A model generated the notes under the pieces. The model saw only the letters and a program-made list of their open reading frames with translations. It searched no databases and had not been told where the DNA came from. From NCBI RefSeq assembly GCF_900639985.1, contig NZ_CAAAIM010000007.1, forward strand, positions 62,001 to 126,000: a stretch of 64,000 nt of DNA. The letters are read 5' to 3'. Made by a program: the position numbers and the translations under genes. Of this stretch, positions 1 to 9,300 are shown in pieces; positions within the stretch are counted from its first letter, which is position 1; every line of letters starts with the position of its first letter. This stretch comes from Legionella rowbothamii (GTDB lineage: Bacteria; Pseudomonadota; Gammaproteobacteria; Legionellales; Legionellaceae).

Positions 1-996
1 CAATATCCAGTGTAACGATTTCCTTCATTTCTACCGGTATAAAATCACCCGCTTGCCAAGCCATCACTCCACCCAAAGTCGTTTTTGCTTGCGCCATGGC
101 CGAGCTAACGATCAATTCAACATCCATTAATTCTTCTTTTAAGGAATTGACCCAATTCGGATCGATTTCATCCTCTGGACGGGCAGCACCTAACTCTAAT
201 TGCTCTTTAATCGGTTCAATCATGGAATAAGGTAGAACAAAATAAAAATCCCCTGTTTCCTTACCAAAATCCAAAGTAAAGCGCACCACCAACAACATTT
301 CTTCAGGTTCGGCGATGTTCACGAGTTGAGGGTTTGTTTCATCATTAAATTTAGTAATGTCTAATTGAGTAATGGGCTTCCAGGCTGACATCAAATCAGC
401 AACCAACTTTTTGGATACGGCATCCATCACCCGCAACTCAGTTGCAGTAAAGTCAGTGCGATCTTTTTGAGCGAAGAATTGAGAACTACCACCAAAATAA
501 TAATCAACCAAGTCATATACAAAGGTACTATCAAACATGATAATTCCTTTGCCGCGCAAGGGCTTGAATTTATAGACATGCATCAAACTGGGATTGGGAA
601 GGCTTTCCATGAAGTCACGATTTTTAACAATTTGTAACTGGTCTTGAGTAATATCAAAGTCTTTGGCAGTTAATTGGTAAATATCTGCGGCAAATGAACG
701 TACTGCGCGATCATAAATTCTTTCGAGTACAGGTAACTTACCTTTTATGATCCGTTCTTGACTCGAAAAGTTGAGTGTTTTAACTTCACTCTCTTCAAAA
801 GTAATAATAAACTCAGAAGCTCCATCCCCAGCCGCATCGACTTCATTCTGCTTAGCAGAACTACTTTTTTTTCGGGAAGGTTTCTTCTTGGCTGCTTCTT
901 GAGAAGCTGTACTTTGTGCCTCTTCCTCAGAAGAATCATCAACTGACTTTAGAAGAGCATCTATTTCTTCTTGTGATAAAACATTTTTCTCAGCCA
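1..996 (-). CDS. fliM: Flagellar motor switch protein FliM (C-terminus cut by window edge)
   Basis: FliM is part of the C-ring of the flagellar motor. It binds phosphorylated CheY and, with FliG and FliN, sets rotation direction. Translation from the ATG at 996 gives 332 codons still open at base 1, so only the last residues of a family of about 330-350 aa can be missing. The N-terminus carries the CheY-binding motif (VLSQEEIDALL). A charged, Ala/Lys/Ser-rich linker follows. Then comes the conserved middle domain with RIYDRAVRSFAADIY near residue 95 and a GGSSQF segment near residue 170. The C-terminal part is the SpoA-type domain. It is divergent from the DprE1-like gene. The family is certain; the exact end is not visible. 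Confidence 0.95.
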
Positions 997-1185
997 TAAG
1001 CAATCCATACTAAAAATACTAAAATTTAATACTGTTTTTTGATGTTTCTATGCAAATTGCATATATTTTTAAAAATTAATTAAAAATCAAACAGCTGATC
1101 CATTTAGACTACGCAATTTGACATAAAAAAGAGGCCCTCGTCAATGAGTTAACAAAAATAAGGCTTTGCAATAAGAAATACTGTA

Positions 1186-2589
1186 ATGAAAACGAACTAT
1201 TTGTATTTACCACCAAAATATAGCCAACAATTTCTTTTCAATCATTATCTAAATCGTTATAGTTTTATATCGTCACTAATCAGGCAATGGTACATGCACA
1301 GTAAAAAAATCCTACTGTCCAATTTTAGCCATGCAATGTTTAGTCAATCTTTATGTTTACGCCCAGAAAATGAACATGAGTTGATTGAATACAGCGCCCA
1401 GCATCCAAAGCAATCGATGCTTCCTCGTGGAGCAGGATTAAGCTATAACGACAGTTGCTTCAATACGAATGGCTTTATTGTTGATACACAACGATTCAAT
1501 CACTTAATCAGTTTTGATGTAGATACGGGCGTTGTTGTCTGCCAAGGAGGCCTGCCTATTAAGGATTTGTTTTTAGTACATCCAAATTTTATTCCACCAG
1601 TAATCCCTGGAACAATTCATGCAACCGTTGCTGGGGGTATAGCCCACGATGTTCATGGAAAAAATAATCCTCATGCAGGAAGTTTTGGCCATCATATTCT
1701 TTGGTTTGACTTGCTTTTAGGCACAAAAAAAATACGCTGCAGCTCAGAAGAAAATCCTGAATTATTCCATGCCACAATTGCAGGCCTTGGATTAACCGGA
1801 ATCATTATGCGTGCAGCCATCCGACTACAAAAAAAAACGCGACTGCTGCAAATCAAACGCGAGCAATTTAGCGCTTTAAGTACCTTAACTGAAGCTATGG
1901 CGAGTTATGGCCGTGAACATGACTACCAAGTTGCATGGCTGGATCTGTTGCATACAACTCCACGCTCTGTGCTCTCATTAGCAAATCATTGTGTTTCAAC
2001 TACGCTTCCCCTTCAAAGAAACAAAGCGCTCACAGTACCTAAGCTGCCCTTTGGCTGCATTAAAAAATGGAACATAAAATTATTTAACTCTCTGTTCTTT
2101 AAACAGCAAAAGGCAACTGAGACACTTGAACTCCTTCACTTTAATAATCCACTTGATAAATTAAATCATTGGAATCGACTCTACGGACCTAAAGGACTAA
2201 TGCAATTCCAAGCGGTATTTGCTCGAGAGCACGCAACAGAAATCTTAGATCAGTTAGTACAATTAATAAAAGTATACAAAGCAACGCCAACTCTTGCTGT
2301 ACTTAAACTATTCAACCAAGCAGGCCTTGGCTTGCTTTCATTTTGCCAACCAGGTTTTACTCTGGCTGTTGACTTTATCCATAATGACTATGCGCTGAAA
2401 GCTGTAAATGCCATGAATCAATTAATTGCAGAGCGTAATGGACGAGTATATTTAGCCAAGGATCAGTTACTCAATGAGGAACAGTATCAACAAATGTATG
2501 GGCAACAAAATGAATTTTCTTCCGTATTAAAACAGTATGGATGTAGTACTGAGTCGGATCTAGCTCGACGTTTAGGAATAATAAAATGA
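1186..2589 (+). CDS. FAD-dependent oxidoreductase resembling DprE1 (decaprenylphosphoryl-ribose 2'-oxidase)
   Basis: This is a VAO/PCMH-type flavoprotein oxidase. The FAD-binding half has LPRGAGLSYND (about residues 78-88) and a PGTIHATVAGGIAHDVHGKN block (about 144-163), which closely matches the pattern of mycobacterial DprE1, including the Gly-rich turn and the HGKN...GSFG segment. DprE1 oxidises the 2'-OH of polyprenyl-phosphoryl ribose. The following SDR gene overlaps by 4 nt (ATGA), the arrangement expected of a DprE1/DprE2 pair. The first 36 residues have no family counterpart, and an ATG at 1294 would give a more typical N-terminus. Neither start has a strong ribosome binding site. 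Family and pairing are well supported; the actual substrate is inferred. Confidence 0.85.
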   Translation: MKTNYLYLPPKYSQQFLFNHYLNRYSFISSLIRQWYMHSKKILLSNFSHAMFSQSLCLRPENEHELIEYSAQHPKQSMLPRGAGLSYNDSCFNTNGFIVDTQRFNHLISFDVDTGVVVCQGGLPIKDLFLVHPNFIPPVIPGTIHATVAGGIAHDVHGKNNPHAGSFGHHILWFDLLLGTKKIRCSSEENPELFHATIAGLGLTGIIMRAAIRLQKKTRLLQIKREQFSALSTLTEAMASYGREHDYQVAWLDLLHTTPRSVLSLANHCVSTTLPLQRNKALTVPKLPFGCIKKWNIKLFNSLFFKQQKATETLELLHFNNPLDKLNHWNRLYGPKGLMQFQAVFAREHATEILDQLVQLIKVYKATPTLAVLKLFNQAGLGLLSFCQPGFTLAVDFIHNDYALKAVNAMNQLIAERNGRVYLAKDQLLNEEQYQQMYGQQNEFSSVLKQYGCSTESDLARRLGIIK

Positions 2590-3308
2590 CACAAAGAACA
2601 TGGGTAATTTTAGGGGCAACATCAATTATTGCAGAGAAATTCGCCCATATCGCAGCCCAGGCAGGGCATCGCTTACGTTTAATTGGTCGTCAAGCAGAGC
2701 AATTAAACTTAATAGCACAAGACATTCAACTGCGTTATCAAATTCCTTGTGAGCATTTTATTCTGGATATGACCGCAGAACCGGCAGCCTTACTTACTGC
2801 TTTAAATAAAAGTGAACAAGAACTGGATTTATTTATTGCCCATAGTGATTTTACCGAGAATGACCAATTAACCCCACAATCAATACAGCAATTAATCCAA
2901 GTTAATATTCAAGCAACTGCCCTACTTATCAATACCTACCTAAATACAACACAGACGCAACATCATCTGCTGTATTTAAGCTCGGTAGCTGCCTGTCGTG
3001 GACGTGCTAAAAATAGCCTTTATGGTGCAACTAAAGCATGCATTGAAGTTTATCTGCAAGGCTTACAACAAGGGGCAAGCCACAATCAACAAATTACAAT
3101 AGCACGCCTAGGCTTTATTGATACGCGTCAAACCTATGGCCGACCAGGAATCTTTTATGCAGGGTCTCCCAAGACTTGTGCCCAAGCCTGCTGGAATGCT
3201 TTGCACAAAAGAAAACGGCTCATTTATTATCCTTTTTTTTGGCGAGGAATTATGGTGCTCATATGTCACATGCCTTTTTTTATTTATAAGAAAATGGGGT
3301 CGGTTTAA
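2586..3308 (+). CDS. Short-chain dehydrogenase resembling DprE2 (2'-keto-pentose reductase)
   Basis: This 240-residue Rossmann-fold SDR has an N-terminal nucleotide-binding turn (GATSIIAEKFA, residues 9-19) and a catalytic Ser with a YxxxK pair (SSVAA... LYGATKA, about residues 132-153). Its start overlaps the stop of the DprE1-like oxidase, so the two are probably translated together. In mycobacteria DprE2 reduces the keto intermediate made by DprE1, giving net epimerisation of ribose to arabinose on a polyprenyl phosphate lipid. The same division of labour is inferred here. A general SDR role cannot be excluded, but the adjacency makes DprE2-like the best reading. The length is slightly short for the family. 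Confidence 0.8.
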   Translation: MTQRTWVILGATSIIAEKFAHIAAQAGHRLRLIGRQAEQLNLIAQDIQLRYQIPCEHFILDMTAEPAALLTALNKSEQELDLFIAHSDFTENDQLTPQSIQQLIQVNIQATALLINTYLNTTQTQHHLLYLSSVAACRGRAKNSLYGATKACIEVYLQGLQQGASHNQQITIARLGFIDTRQTYGRPGIFYAGSPKTCAQACWNALHKRKRLIYYPFFWRGIMVLICHMPFFIYKKMGSV

Positions 3309-3666
3309 TTTTTCTTTAAATACTATACCTGCTGAGTCTAAAGTTAATCATCCATGCTCCCATATCTTTCCAATGCTCCAAAGTACGTTCCATGGGGTAT
3401 TCAATAATCGGCATTTCCATTTTCCAGTTTCAAAACGCCTTTTTATTGTAGAGGCGAGTAAAATGGTTACAAAATATACATTGCAGCAAGCCATTTACCG
3501 AGGATAAGTAAAAAATTACTCTCTCCTTTAAACTCAATTCGTGCTTGCAGGAAGCGTGGTGAAACTTCTCTATAGAACGGTATTATGTGGAGCAAATTGC
3601 CCTTGCAACAAAATATAAAGCATGTATACTTTGCGCATTTAGTGATCAGTTAAGCGAGTGACATCG
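3309..3666. other. Intergenic stretch, possible decayed coding remnant
   Basis: These roughly 360 bases separate the SDR gene from the next plus-strand gene. On the minus strand a 34-codon frame (3316-3420) reads with plausible amino-acid composition (EYPMERTLEHWKDMGAW...), with a stop just upstream. It could be the tail of a lost gene, but I do not recognise it. I see no RNA gene or clear terminator. Confidence 0.3.
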
Positions 3667-4296
3667 ATGAAATTATACTTCCCAACTTTTTTTAGCGCAT
3701 CATATGAAACAAGAATTAACCGAAAACTACGTCAACCAGAAATATTGGCTTGGGACAATAAAGACTATAAACGGTTATGGACATTAAAAAAGCATGCAGA
3801 AAAAGTGGCCGCAAGTATTCACGAATTAGAGTCGTTTGTACACGATGAAGAAACACTTAAGACTTTAAATAAGTATGCCACGATAGCATTTGAACGAGTA
3901 ATTGCAGGTCACACACTTGATCCAAAGCAACACATTAATCCATTAAACAATACTTTGTATCGCTTGAAAAATGAAATTTCAGATTCTGAATGCTGGGATA
4001 TTACTTTGAGTTGTTTGAACGTCATGTCGAATTCGTTCATTACCGGACTAAGTGGTGCTGGTACTCTTTTATTTGCCGCTGCCGCGCTTACCGGTCCTGC
4101 CAGTGCGGTACTTTTCTCTTTGGGAATGGCAGCTTTAGCTGGCGCAATCACCATTCTTGCTGCTTATAGTTTGTATGTTGATGTACGTTTTATAGCTGAG
4201 GAACAGCTTAGGGAAATTGAAAGCGGTATTAATTTTATAACCAAATACATCCCTGAAGATACACCTAATTCGGTTAACGTGTACGCATTTATTTAA
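3667..4296 (+). CDS. Hypothetical protein with a central membrane hairpin
   Basis: I do not recognise this protein of about 209 residues. The start is taken as the ATG at 3667; a GTG at 3658 in the same frame is less likely. The N-terminal half is charged and predicted helical (ILAWDNKDYKRLW, KKHAEKVAASIHELES). A long hydrophobic, Gly/Ala-rich segment (about residues 125-170, TGLSGAGTLLFAAAALTG then AVLFSLGMAALAGAITILAAYS) should form one or two membrane passes. A short polar tail follows. Such soluble-plus-hairpin layouts are common among secreted effectors of intracellular bacteria, but nothing here proves secretion. It stands alone between the SDR gene and convergent rtcB. Confidence 0.6.
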   Translation: MKLYFPTFFSASYETRINRKLRQPEILAWDNKDYKRLWTLKKHAEKVAASIHELESFVHDEETLKTLNKYATIAFERVIAGHTLDPKQHINPLNNTLYRLKNEISDSECWDITLSCLNVMSNSFITGLSGAGTLLFAAAALTGPASAVLFSLGMAALAGAITILAAYSLYVDVRFIAEEQLREIESGINFITKYIPEDTPNSVNVYAFI

Positions 4297-4395
4297 TCCT
4301 GAGGAAGCTCCTAGAAGGGTTTACTACCGCTTTGGGGAGCTCCTTTATTGTAACCCTTCAGCATTGATTACCGCTATTTATCGAGGTGTGTCAAA

Positions 4396-5598
4396 CTACC
4401 CTTTCACACATAAAACCTGCTTCAAAGTATAAACAATCTCAACTAAATCAATTTGCGCAGCCATCACCGCCTCAATATCTTTATAAGCCCTAGGTGTCTC
4501 ATCCAATGTGCTTGCATCCTTTTTACATTCAACGCGATCCAGTGCTCGTCTATGCTCATCCAAATTAACCAATTGCTTCGCCTTAGTACGTGACATAACA
4601 CGTCCTGCACCATGACTGCAACTATGATAACTTTCAGGATTGCCTAATCCACGAACAATAAATGACTTAGCCCCCATTGAGCCCGGGATTATTCCCATTT
4701 GCCCTTTTTGCGCCGAAACCGCTCCTTTACGAGTAACCCAAACCTCCCTTCCAAAATGTTGTTCCCGTTGCACATAGTTATGATGGCAATTTACTGAATA
4801 CTCATTACAAATGATGTCGCGTCCTAAATGGTTACTCACAGTATCGATAAGAAGTTTCATCATAATGCGGCGGTTTTCTGCTGCGAAATTCTGTGCCCAC
4901 TCAACTGCATGACAATAATCATGAAAATAAGTACTTCCTTCAGAGAAATAGGCTAAGTCTTTATCCGGTAAATGAATGGCATGTCGCTGCATGTCTTGTT
5001 TGGCCAATTCAATAAAATGAGTTCCAATCGCATTGCCAATACCTCTTGAACCACTATGCAACATAAACCAAATGGCTTGATGTTCATCCAAACAAATTTC
5101 AATAAAATGATTCCCTCCACCTAAAGTACCTAAGTGATTAATATTATTTGTTTTGATAAAACGCGGGTATTTTTCACAGAGTTTATCAAAAGAAACAGCT
5201 AAAGAATGATTCCATTGCTGGGTCACATAATTTGGAATCACGGTCCACTGTCCTATCTTTTGTCTCGGACTGCTGCCAACAGGAATTGCCTCTTCAATTT
5301 TACGGCGTAATAGACCTAAACTATCAGGTAAGTCCTTGGCCATTAAATTGGTCCGAACCGCCATCATGCCACAACCTAAATCGACACCTACCGCCGCCGG
5401 GATAATTGCTTTTCTTGTGGCCATAACTGTACCAATAGTAGAGCCTTTGCCCACATGTACATCAGGCATCACTGCTAAGTGCTTATAAATAAAAGGTAAC
5501 GTAGCTAAATTTGTAAGCTGTTTCTGTGCCTCTTCATCAAATAAAACTCCATCAGTCCATGCTTTGATTGGCACATTTGACGTAGTAATCATTTTCAT
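4396..5598 (-). CDS. rtcB: RtcB-family RNA-splicing ligase
   Basis: RtcB joins RNA 2',3'-cyclic phosphate (or 3'-phosphate) ends to 5'-OH ends using GTP and Mn2+. The 400-residue product has the VGVDLGCGM motif (about residues 71-79) with the metal-binding Asp and Cys. It also has GTLGGGNHFIE (about 157-167), a metal-binding LHSGSRG segment, and the SHGAGRVMSR motif near residue 310, which contains the histidine guanylated in the family. All key residues are present. An AGGAAAAG sequence precedes the ATG at 5598. There is no rtcA or archease gene next to it, so this is a solitary copy, probably for RNA repair. Confidence 0.95.
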   Translation of the reverse strand: MKMITTSNVPIKAWTDGVLFDEEAQKQLTNLATLPFIYKHLAVMPDVHVGKGSTIGTVMATRKAIIPAAVGVDLGCGMMAVRTNLMAKDLPDSLGLLRRKIEEAIPVGSSPRQKIGQWTVIPNYVTQQWNHSLAVSFDKLCEKYPRFIKTNNINHLGTLGGGNHFIEICLDEHQAIWFMLHSGSRGIGNAIGTHFIELAKQDMQRHAIHLPDKDLAYFSEGSTYFHDYCHAVEWAQNFAAENRRIMMKLLIDTVSNHLGRDIICNEYSVNCHHNYVQREQHFGREVWVTRKGAVSAQKGQMGIIPGSMGAKSFIVRGLGNPESYHSCSHGAGRVMSRTKAKQLVNLDEHRRALDRVECKKDASTLDETPRAYKDIEAVMAAQIDLVEIVYTLKQVLCVKG

Positions 5599-5748
5599 TT
5601 CTTTTCCTGTTTCGTTCTAAGACCGGCGAAATCAGAGACTGACTTATATAGTTTACATATAATACTATCTTAAAACATATATTGATGCTTCATGTGTGTG
5701 GAAACAATCCATGTTACTCTTATTGGTTTTGTTCTAGCGGTCAAATTA

Positions 5749-5810
5749 GGGTCTGTTGACAATTCACCGACCGCCTACGTGCGGCGGCTTGTCTGCCGCA
5801 TCCAGTAGAT
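5749..5810. repeat. Left 62-bp terminal inverted repeat
   Basis: It matches the reverse complement of 6169-6230 with mismatches confined mainly to the GC-rich palindromic centre. The outer 34 bases are identical in the two copies. Confidence 0.9.
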
Positions 5811-5815
5811 CTCCA

Positions 5816-6046
5816 TCATTGGCAAATTTCTTCATATAGATCACGCCATTCGGGATTAAGTTTCTCGATTAGGTTTAATTTCCATTGTCTTGGCCAATTT
5901 TTAAAACGTTTTTCACGACGAGCTGCTTCAATATACACTTCATGCATTTCATAATAGACGAGTATGTGGACGTTATATTTGGCTGTGAAGCCAAGAGTAA
6001 ATTTATTTTTATGCTCCCAAGTGCGCTTAATTAGGTCAGAGGTAAC
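5816..6046 (-). pseudogene. 3' fragment of a GIY-YIG nuclease gene
   Basis: The minus-strand reading gives VTSDLIKRTWEHKNKF, then KYNVHILVYYEMHE, then REKRFKNWPRQWKLNLIEKLNPEWRDLYEE and a stop at 5816. This is the typical C-terminal two-thirds of the small GIY-YIG endonuclease family (consensus GVTSxLxxRxWEHK...RExxxKxWxRxxKxxLIexxNPxWxDLY). The N-terminal GIY and YIG strands are missing; a stop codon and transposase-derived codons take their place. It therefore cannot make an active enzyme on its own. It lies wholly inside the TIR-bounded element. Confidence 0.75.
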
Positions 6047-6170
6047 TTATAATATCCCCTCGACTACCATACGAAGATTAGGCTTATTATAAATTCCATG
6101 CTGTAGCATGCTCTTCCTTAGCTTGAACCATAACTCTTCATTAGAAATGAACTTATTTTAATTTAACCAT
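6047..6170 (-). pseudogene. N-terminal remnant of an IS5-family-like transposase
   Basis: Reading inward from the right inverted repeat, an ATG (6170) opens a frame that shifts once. It continues as FISNEELWFKLRKSMLQHGIYNKPNLR and MVVEGIL, ending at a TAA (6047-6049). The pattern 'EELW..L......N...LR.VVEGILYR' is the start of IS5-type DDE transposases. The frame stops exactly where the GIY-YIG fragment begins, marking a deletion or fusion junction near 6047. The call rests on motif memory over about 35 residues, so it is moderately sure. Confidence 0.55.
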
Positions 6171-6230
6171 CTACTGGATGGCGCGGGCAAGCCGCGGCAC
6201 GTAGGCGGTCGGTGAATTGTCAACAGACCC
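6169..6230. repeat. Right 62-bp terminal inverted repeat
   Basis: This is the partner of 5749-5810. The remnant transposase ATG (complement of 6168-6170) lies at its inner edge, as expected for an insertion sequence whose gene starts right after the repeat. Confidence 0.9.
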
Positions 6231-6363
6231 TAATAATGCTTAGCAGATTTATTTCTTTAACCTAGGTGCAACATGTTAATGAGACGTGTTAAACCCTTGC
6301 CGGGTGAATATTTTTTACAAATAGTGTATATTACGCGAACTTTTATTGTTTATTATTCGGCTT

Positions 6364-9300
6364 ATGTTTCTCAGTTTGTTCCAATCTGTCTTTAAATCTT
6401 CAGCTGTTAGCACTGCTCTTGCAAAAATAAATAATGATTTTTTTGCTAATCCCACTATTTATTCCTTCAATGCGGGCAACAGTCTGTATTTTGATGAGGC
6501 CTCGTTGCAAAAAACAAGCTCTCTTGATGATGAGCGACGTCTCTACATCTGGGTTTCGCAAATCACTCGGTATTTTAAAGTAGGTACTGACATAAAAGGT
6601 ACTAATTCTAAAGAAAATACTAGTACTTTGATTAGTAAATTTCTAAAAGAGATTAACACGCTTAAAGACAGCACTAAGAAATTTTTATGCACTGACGAAC
6701 ACGCCTTAAATTGTTTAACACTCACTCTTTTATTCAGTAATAATAAAAATGACTGGAACACCACCCTAGAACTAATACGTAAATATCCCCCCCTTTCCCC
6801 AACCATATTAGTGCAATTAGAGTGGTTTTACGATTTTATATTTAACGCAGCCTCGCCGTTATCATGCGAACAATTATTTGCCACACAGTCTGAGCAATTA
6901 CCCTTAAGTTCTCAGCCTGTATTCCCAATTATCAAATTCATGATTTTGGCCCAACATTACCTGCAAAATCCCAACAGCACATTTAGCGAACTAATTTATC
7001 TTAAACTTCCATTTACAGAGCCAAGCACTAAGTTGGAGATTTTAGCCGCACTAATTCAACAAGGTATTATTGCCACTCAATTTACTAAGCATCCTTTTAT
7101 TCATGATTTGCAAAATGAGCTAAAACAAATTTTTCGAGTTGAATTTCAGAACCTAGAAAAAGAACCAGCCATCAAAAAATCGCTTAAAAAACCAGAAGAC
7201 AAATTATTTTTAGAGTATTTTATTATTGACTCATTAAATAATATCAAGGAACTAGAACAAGCAGAGCAACTCGTTGGCTTATCTCAACTCATCCGCTCAT
7301 TCTCTATGAAAACACTTGAATTTTACAAGAAAACTAAGGAGAGCAGTTGTTTACTGGTGCAAAAGCTTTTTGCTTTAGGAAAATACACAGAAGCTTACAT
7401 GCTGCATGATGACGTCATCCAGTTTGTGGTGCATTCAGATAAAGAAATGATCGACGCCAGAATTGCTTTATATTGTGTATGCTGCCGACTCGAACAATGG
7501 TTATCAGGTAGCCCCCCTACACTTATATTTAACTCAATGGAAAAGCCTTATATCGAGAAATTTAAACAATCAAAACTTGATTTTAAAATGGGAGCACTTG
7601 CTACTGAGCAATTATTTAAACTGGCAAAAAAAATAGTTCAACAATTTGCGCAAGCACAAGATAAAACAAGCCAAGATCAGTGTAAGAGCTATTACAACAT
7701 CCTTATTAAAAAATACTTATCGTCAGCGCAGCAAAAAACAGTTACTAAACTTTTTGAGTCATCTTTAGTAAATAAAGTTAAAGAACTATCTGAAGTGACA
7801 ACCACATCAAAACAAAAAAAGAATAGAACACCTTCAATTCAACAGGTTCAGAAACCATCGGAAAAACAACAGGAAATACCAACTACACTCGGCCCCACAC
7901 CAACCCCAATCACTCCCCCCACCTTGCTCGAAGAGCCGGTGGTGCTTCACGAGATGAGTGCTCAAGAAAAAGCCCCCGACCTGAACTGTGTCCCATCTGT
8001 GGTTCAAACCCCAAAGCCTATTTCTAAAACGAGTACAGCTGACGACGCTCATCCAAAAATGACCCAAACTGAAGTTACGTGCCCAAAACCAAAGAAAAAT
8101 AATCAAGAAAAAACAGTACCTTCTGCCAAAAAAACATCAGCGTCAACAAAGCAAGCCCCGCTTATTGCAAAGCCTATAGCAGTGCAAACTCATCCAATAA
8201 AGGTGGTAACAAAAACTTCATCCAAGAAAAAAAATAATAAAGCTACTGAACCTACTTCCGTAGGGGTTGTATCTCAATCACCCTTAGTACTTAGCAAAAC
8301 AAATGACGCGGGTACGCCGGTAAAAACTGTAGAGCAAACTACACAGCTTCCTCCCCATTCATTTTTTACCGCAGTAAAACCTGCTTTATATCTAATACGC
8401 TCACAAATACCTCAAGAGTTACTGCAACTCATTGATGAATTACGAAAAGAGTTTCCTAAGGCAGTATTTTATTTAACTGGAGCGGCTCCAGGAAATATAT
8501 TGGAAAATAAAGAGCCAAATGACTATGATCTACTGGTTTTAAATACCTCATTGTTTGAACTCCAAAATGCCCTTGCAAAGAAAAAGATTTCTTCAGAACA
8601 GCGCAGTGTGAAATACCCCATTTTATATTGTCCCTTAACCCCTAATATCACTATTGATTTTTCTATGAAATTTTTAGCATCAAAGCAAACAGCTCAAGAA
8701 TTATTAAGGGAAGATTTTCTGGCGCGAGACTTTAATCTCAATGCCCTCTATATGGAGTTTACGGATAAAACTCAATTCCCTATCTTTAGCTTTTCTAATG
8801 CCTTAGCCAAAAGAGCAGAAAAAAAGATAGTACCCGTGTCCGACTCACCGGTTGAAACACTTAAGCAGGATCCCACTCGTTTGTTTCGTTTAGCAAAATT
8901 AATGATTAGTTATCCTAACTATACCTTAGACACAACCCTGCAACAGGCATTAATAGAGTTACAAGCTCAATGGCCTGATATTTTAAGTACCTATTTACAA
9001 CAGGATAAAGCAAATCTATTCAGAATGAATCATGCTTTAAGAAAGTTATTCTCAAAATGCAGCATGGAAGCTATCAACGAGACATTTGCTAAGCTGCATG
9101 TATTACCCTTATTCACTGGAAACTCAAAAACATTAAGTGATACGGCTTGTTCACGAATTCCTAAAAGCCTTCCTAAAGAATACCATTGCTTTAGTTGGGT
9201 TTTAGCTAACTCCTTGCAATATTTAGAGGAGAAAAAGCAAATTTATTGTCCACTTCTAATCACGTTAGCACTCAGCCCAAATGAATCGTTGTGTATGCAA

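Larger units (their letters stand above)
5749..6230. mobile_element. 482-bp TIR-bounded element, non-autonomous IS5-like derivative
   Basis: The ends are 62-bp inverted repeats (5749-5810 and 6169-6230) starting GGGTCTGTTGACAATTCACC, with only a few mismatches. The element is flanked by TA on both sides (5747-5748 and 6231-6232), consistent with a 2-bp target duplication. The inner part of each repeat is GC-rich and palindromic, unlike the surrounding DNA. Inside, on the minus strand, lie the first codons of an IS5-family-like transposase and the 3' portion of a GIY-YIG nuclease gene. There is no complete transposase, so movement would depend on a helper copy elsewhere. Confidence 0.85.

Noticed and set aside
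3118..3507. 129-codon plus-strand frame overlapping the SDR gene end
   Set aside because: Its first half lies inside the SDR gene in another frame, and the rest has no recognisable domain or ribosome binding site.
4297..4395. GAGCTCC-containing repeat after the 3667 gene as a terminator
   Set aside because: The two copies pair imperfectly and there is no clear T-run, so it was not called.
5747..6232. Intact GIY-YIG nuclease gene
   Set aside because: The N-terminal GIY and YIG strands are missing and a stop codon precedes the conserved part.
7834..8106. 90-codon minus-strand frame opposite the linker of the nucleotidyltransferase-like gene
   Set aside because: It is explained by the low-complexity Pro/Lys-rich coding sequence on the other strand.
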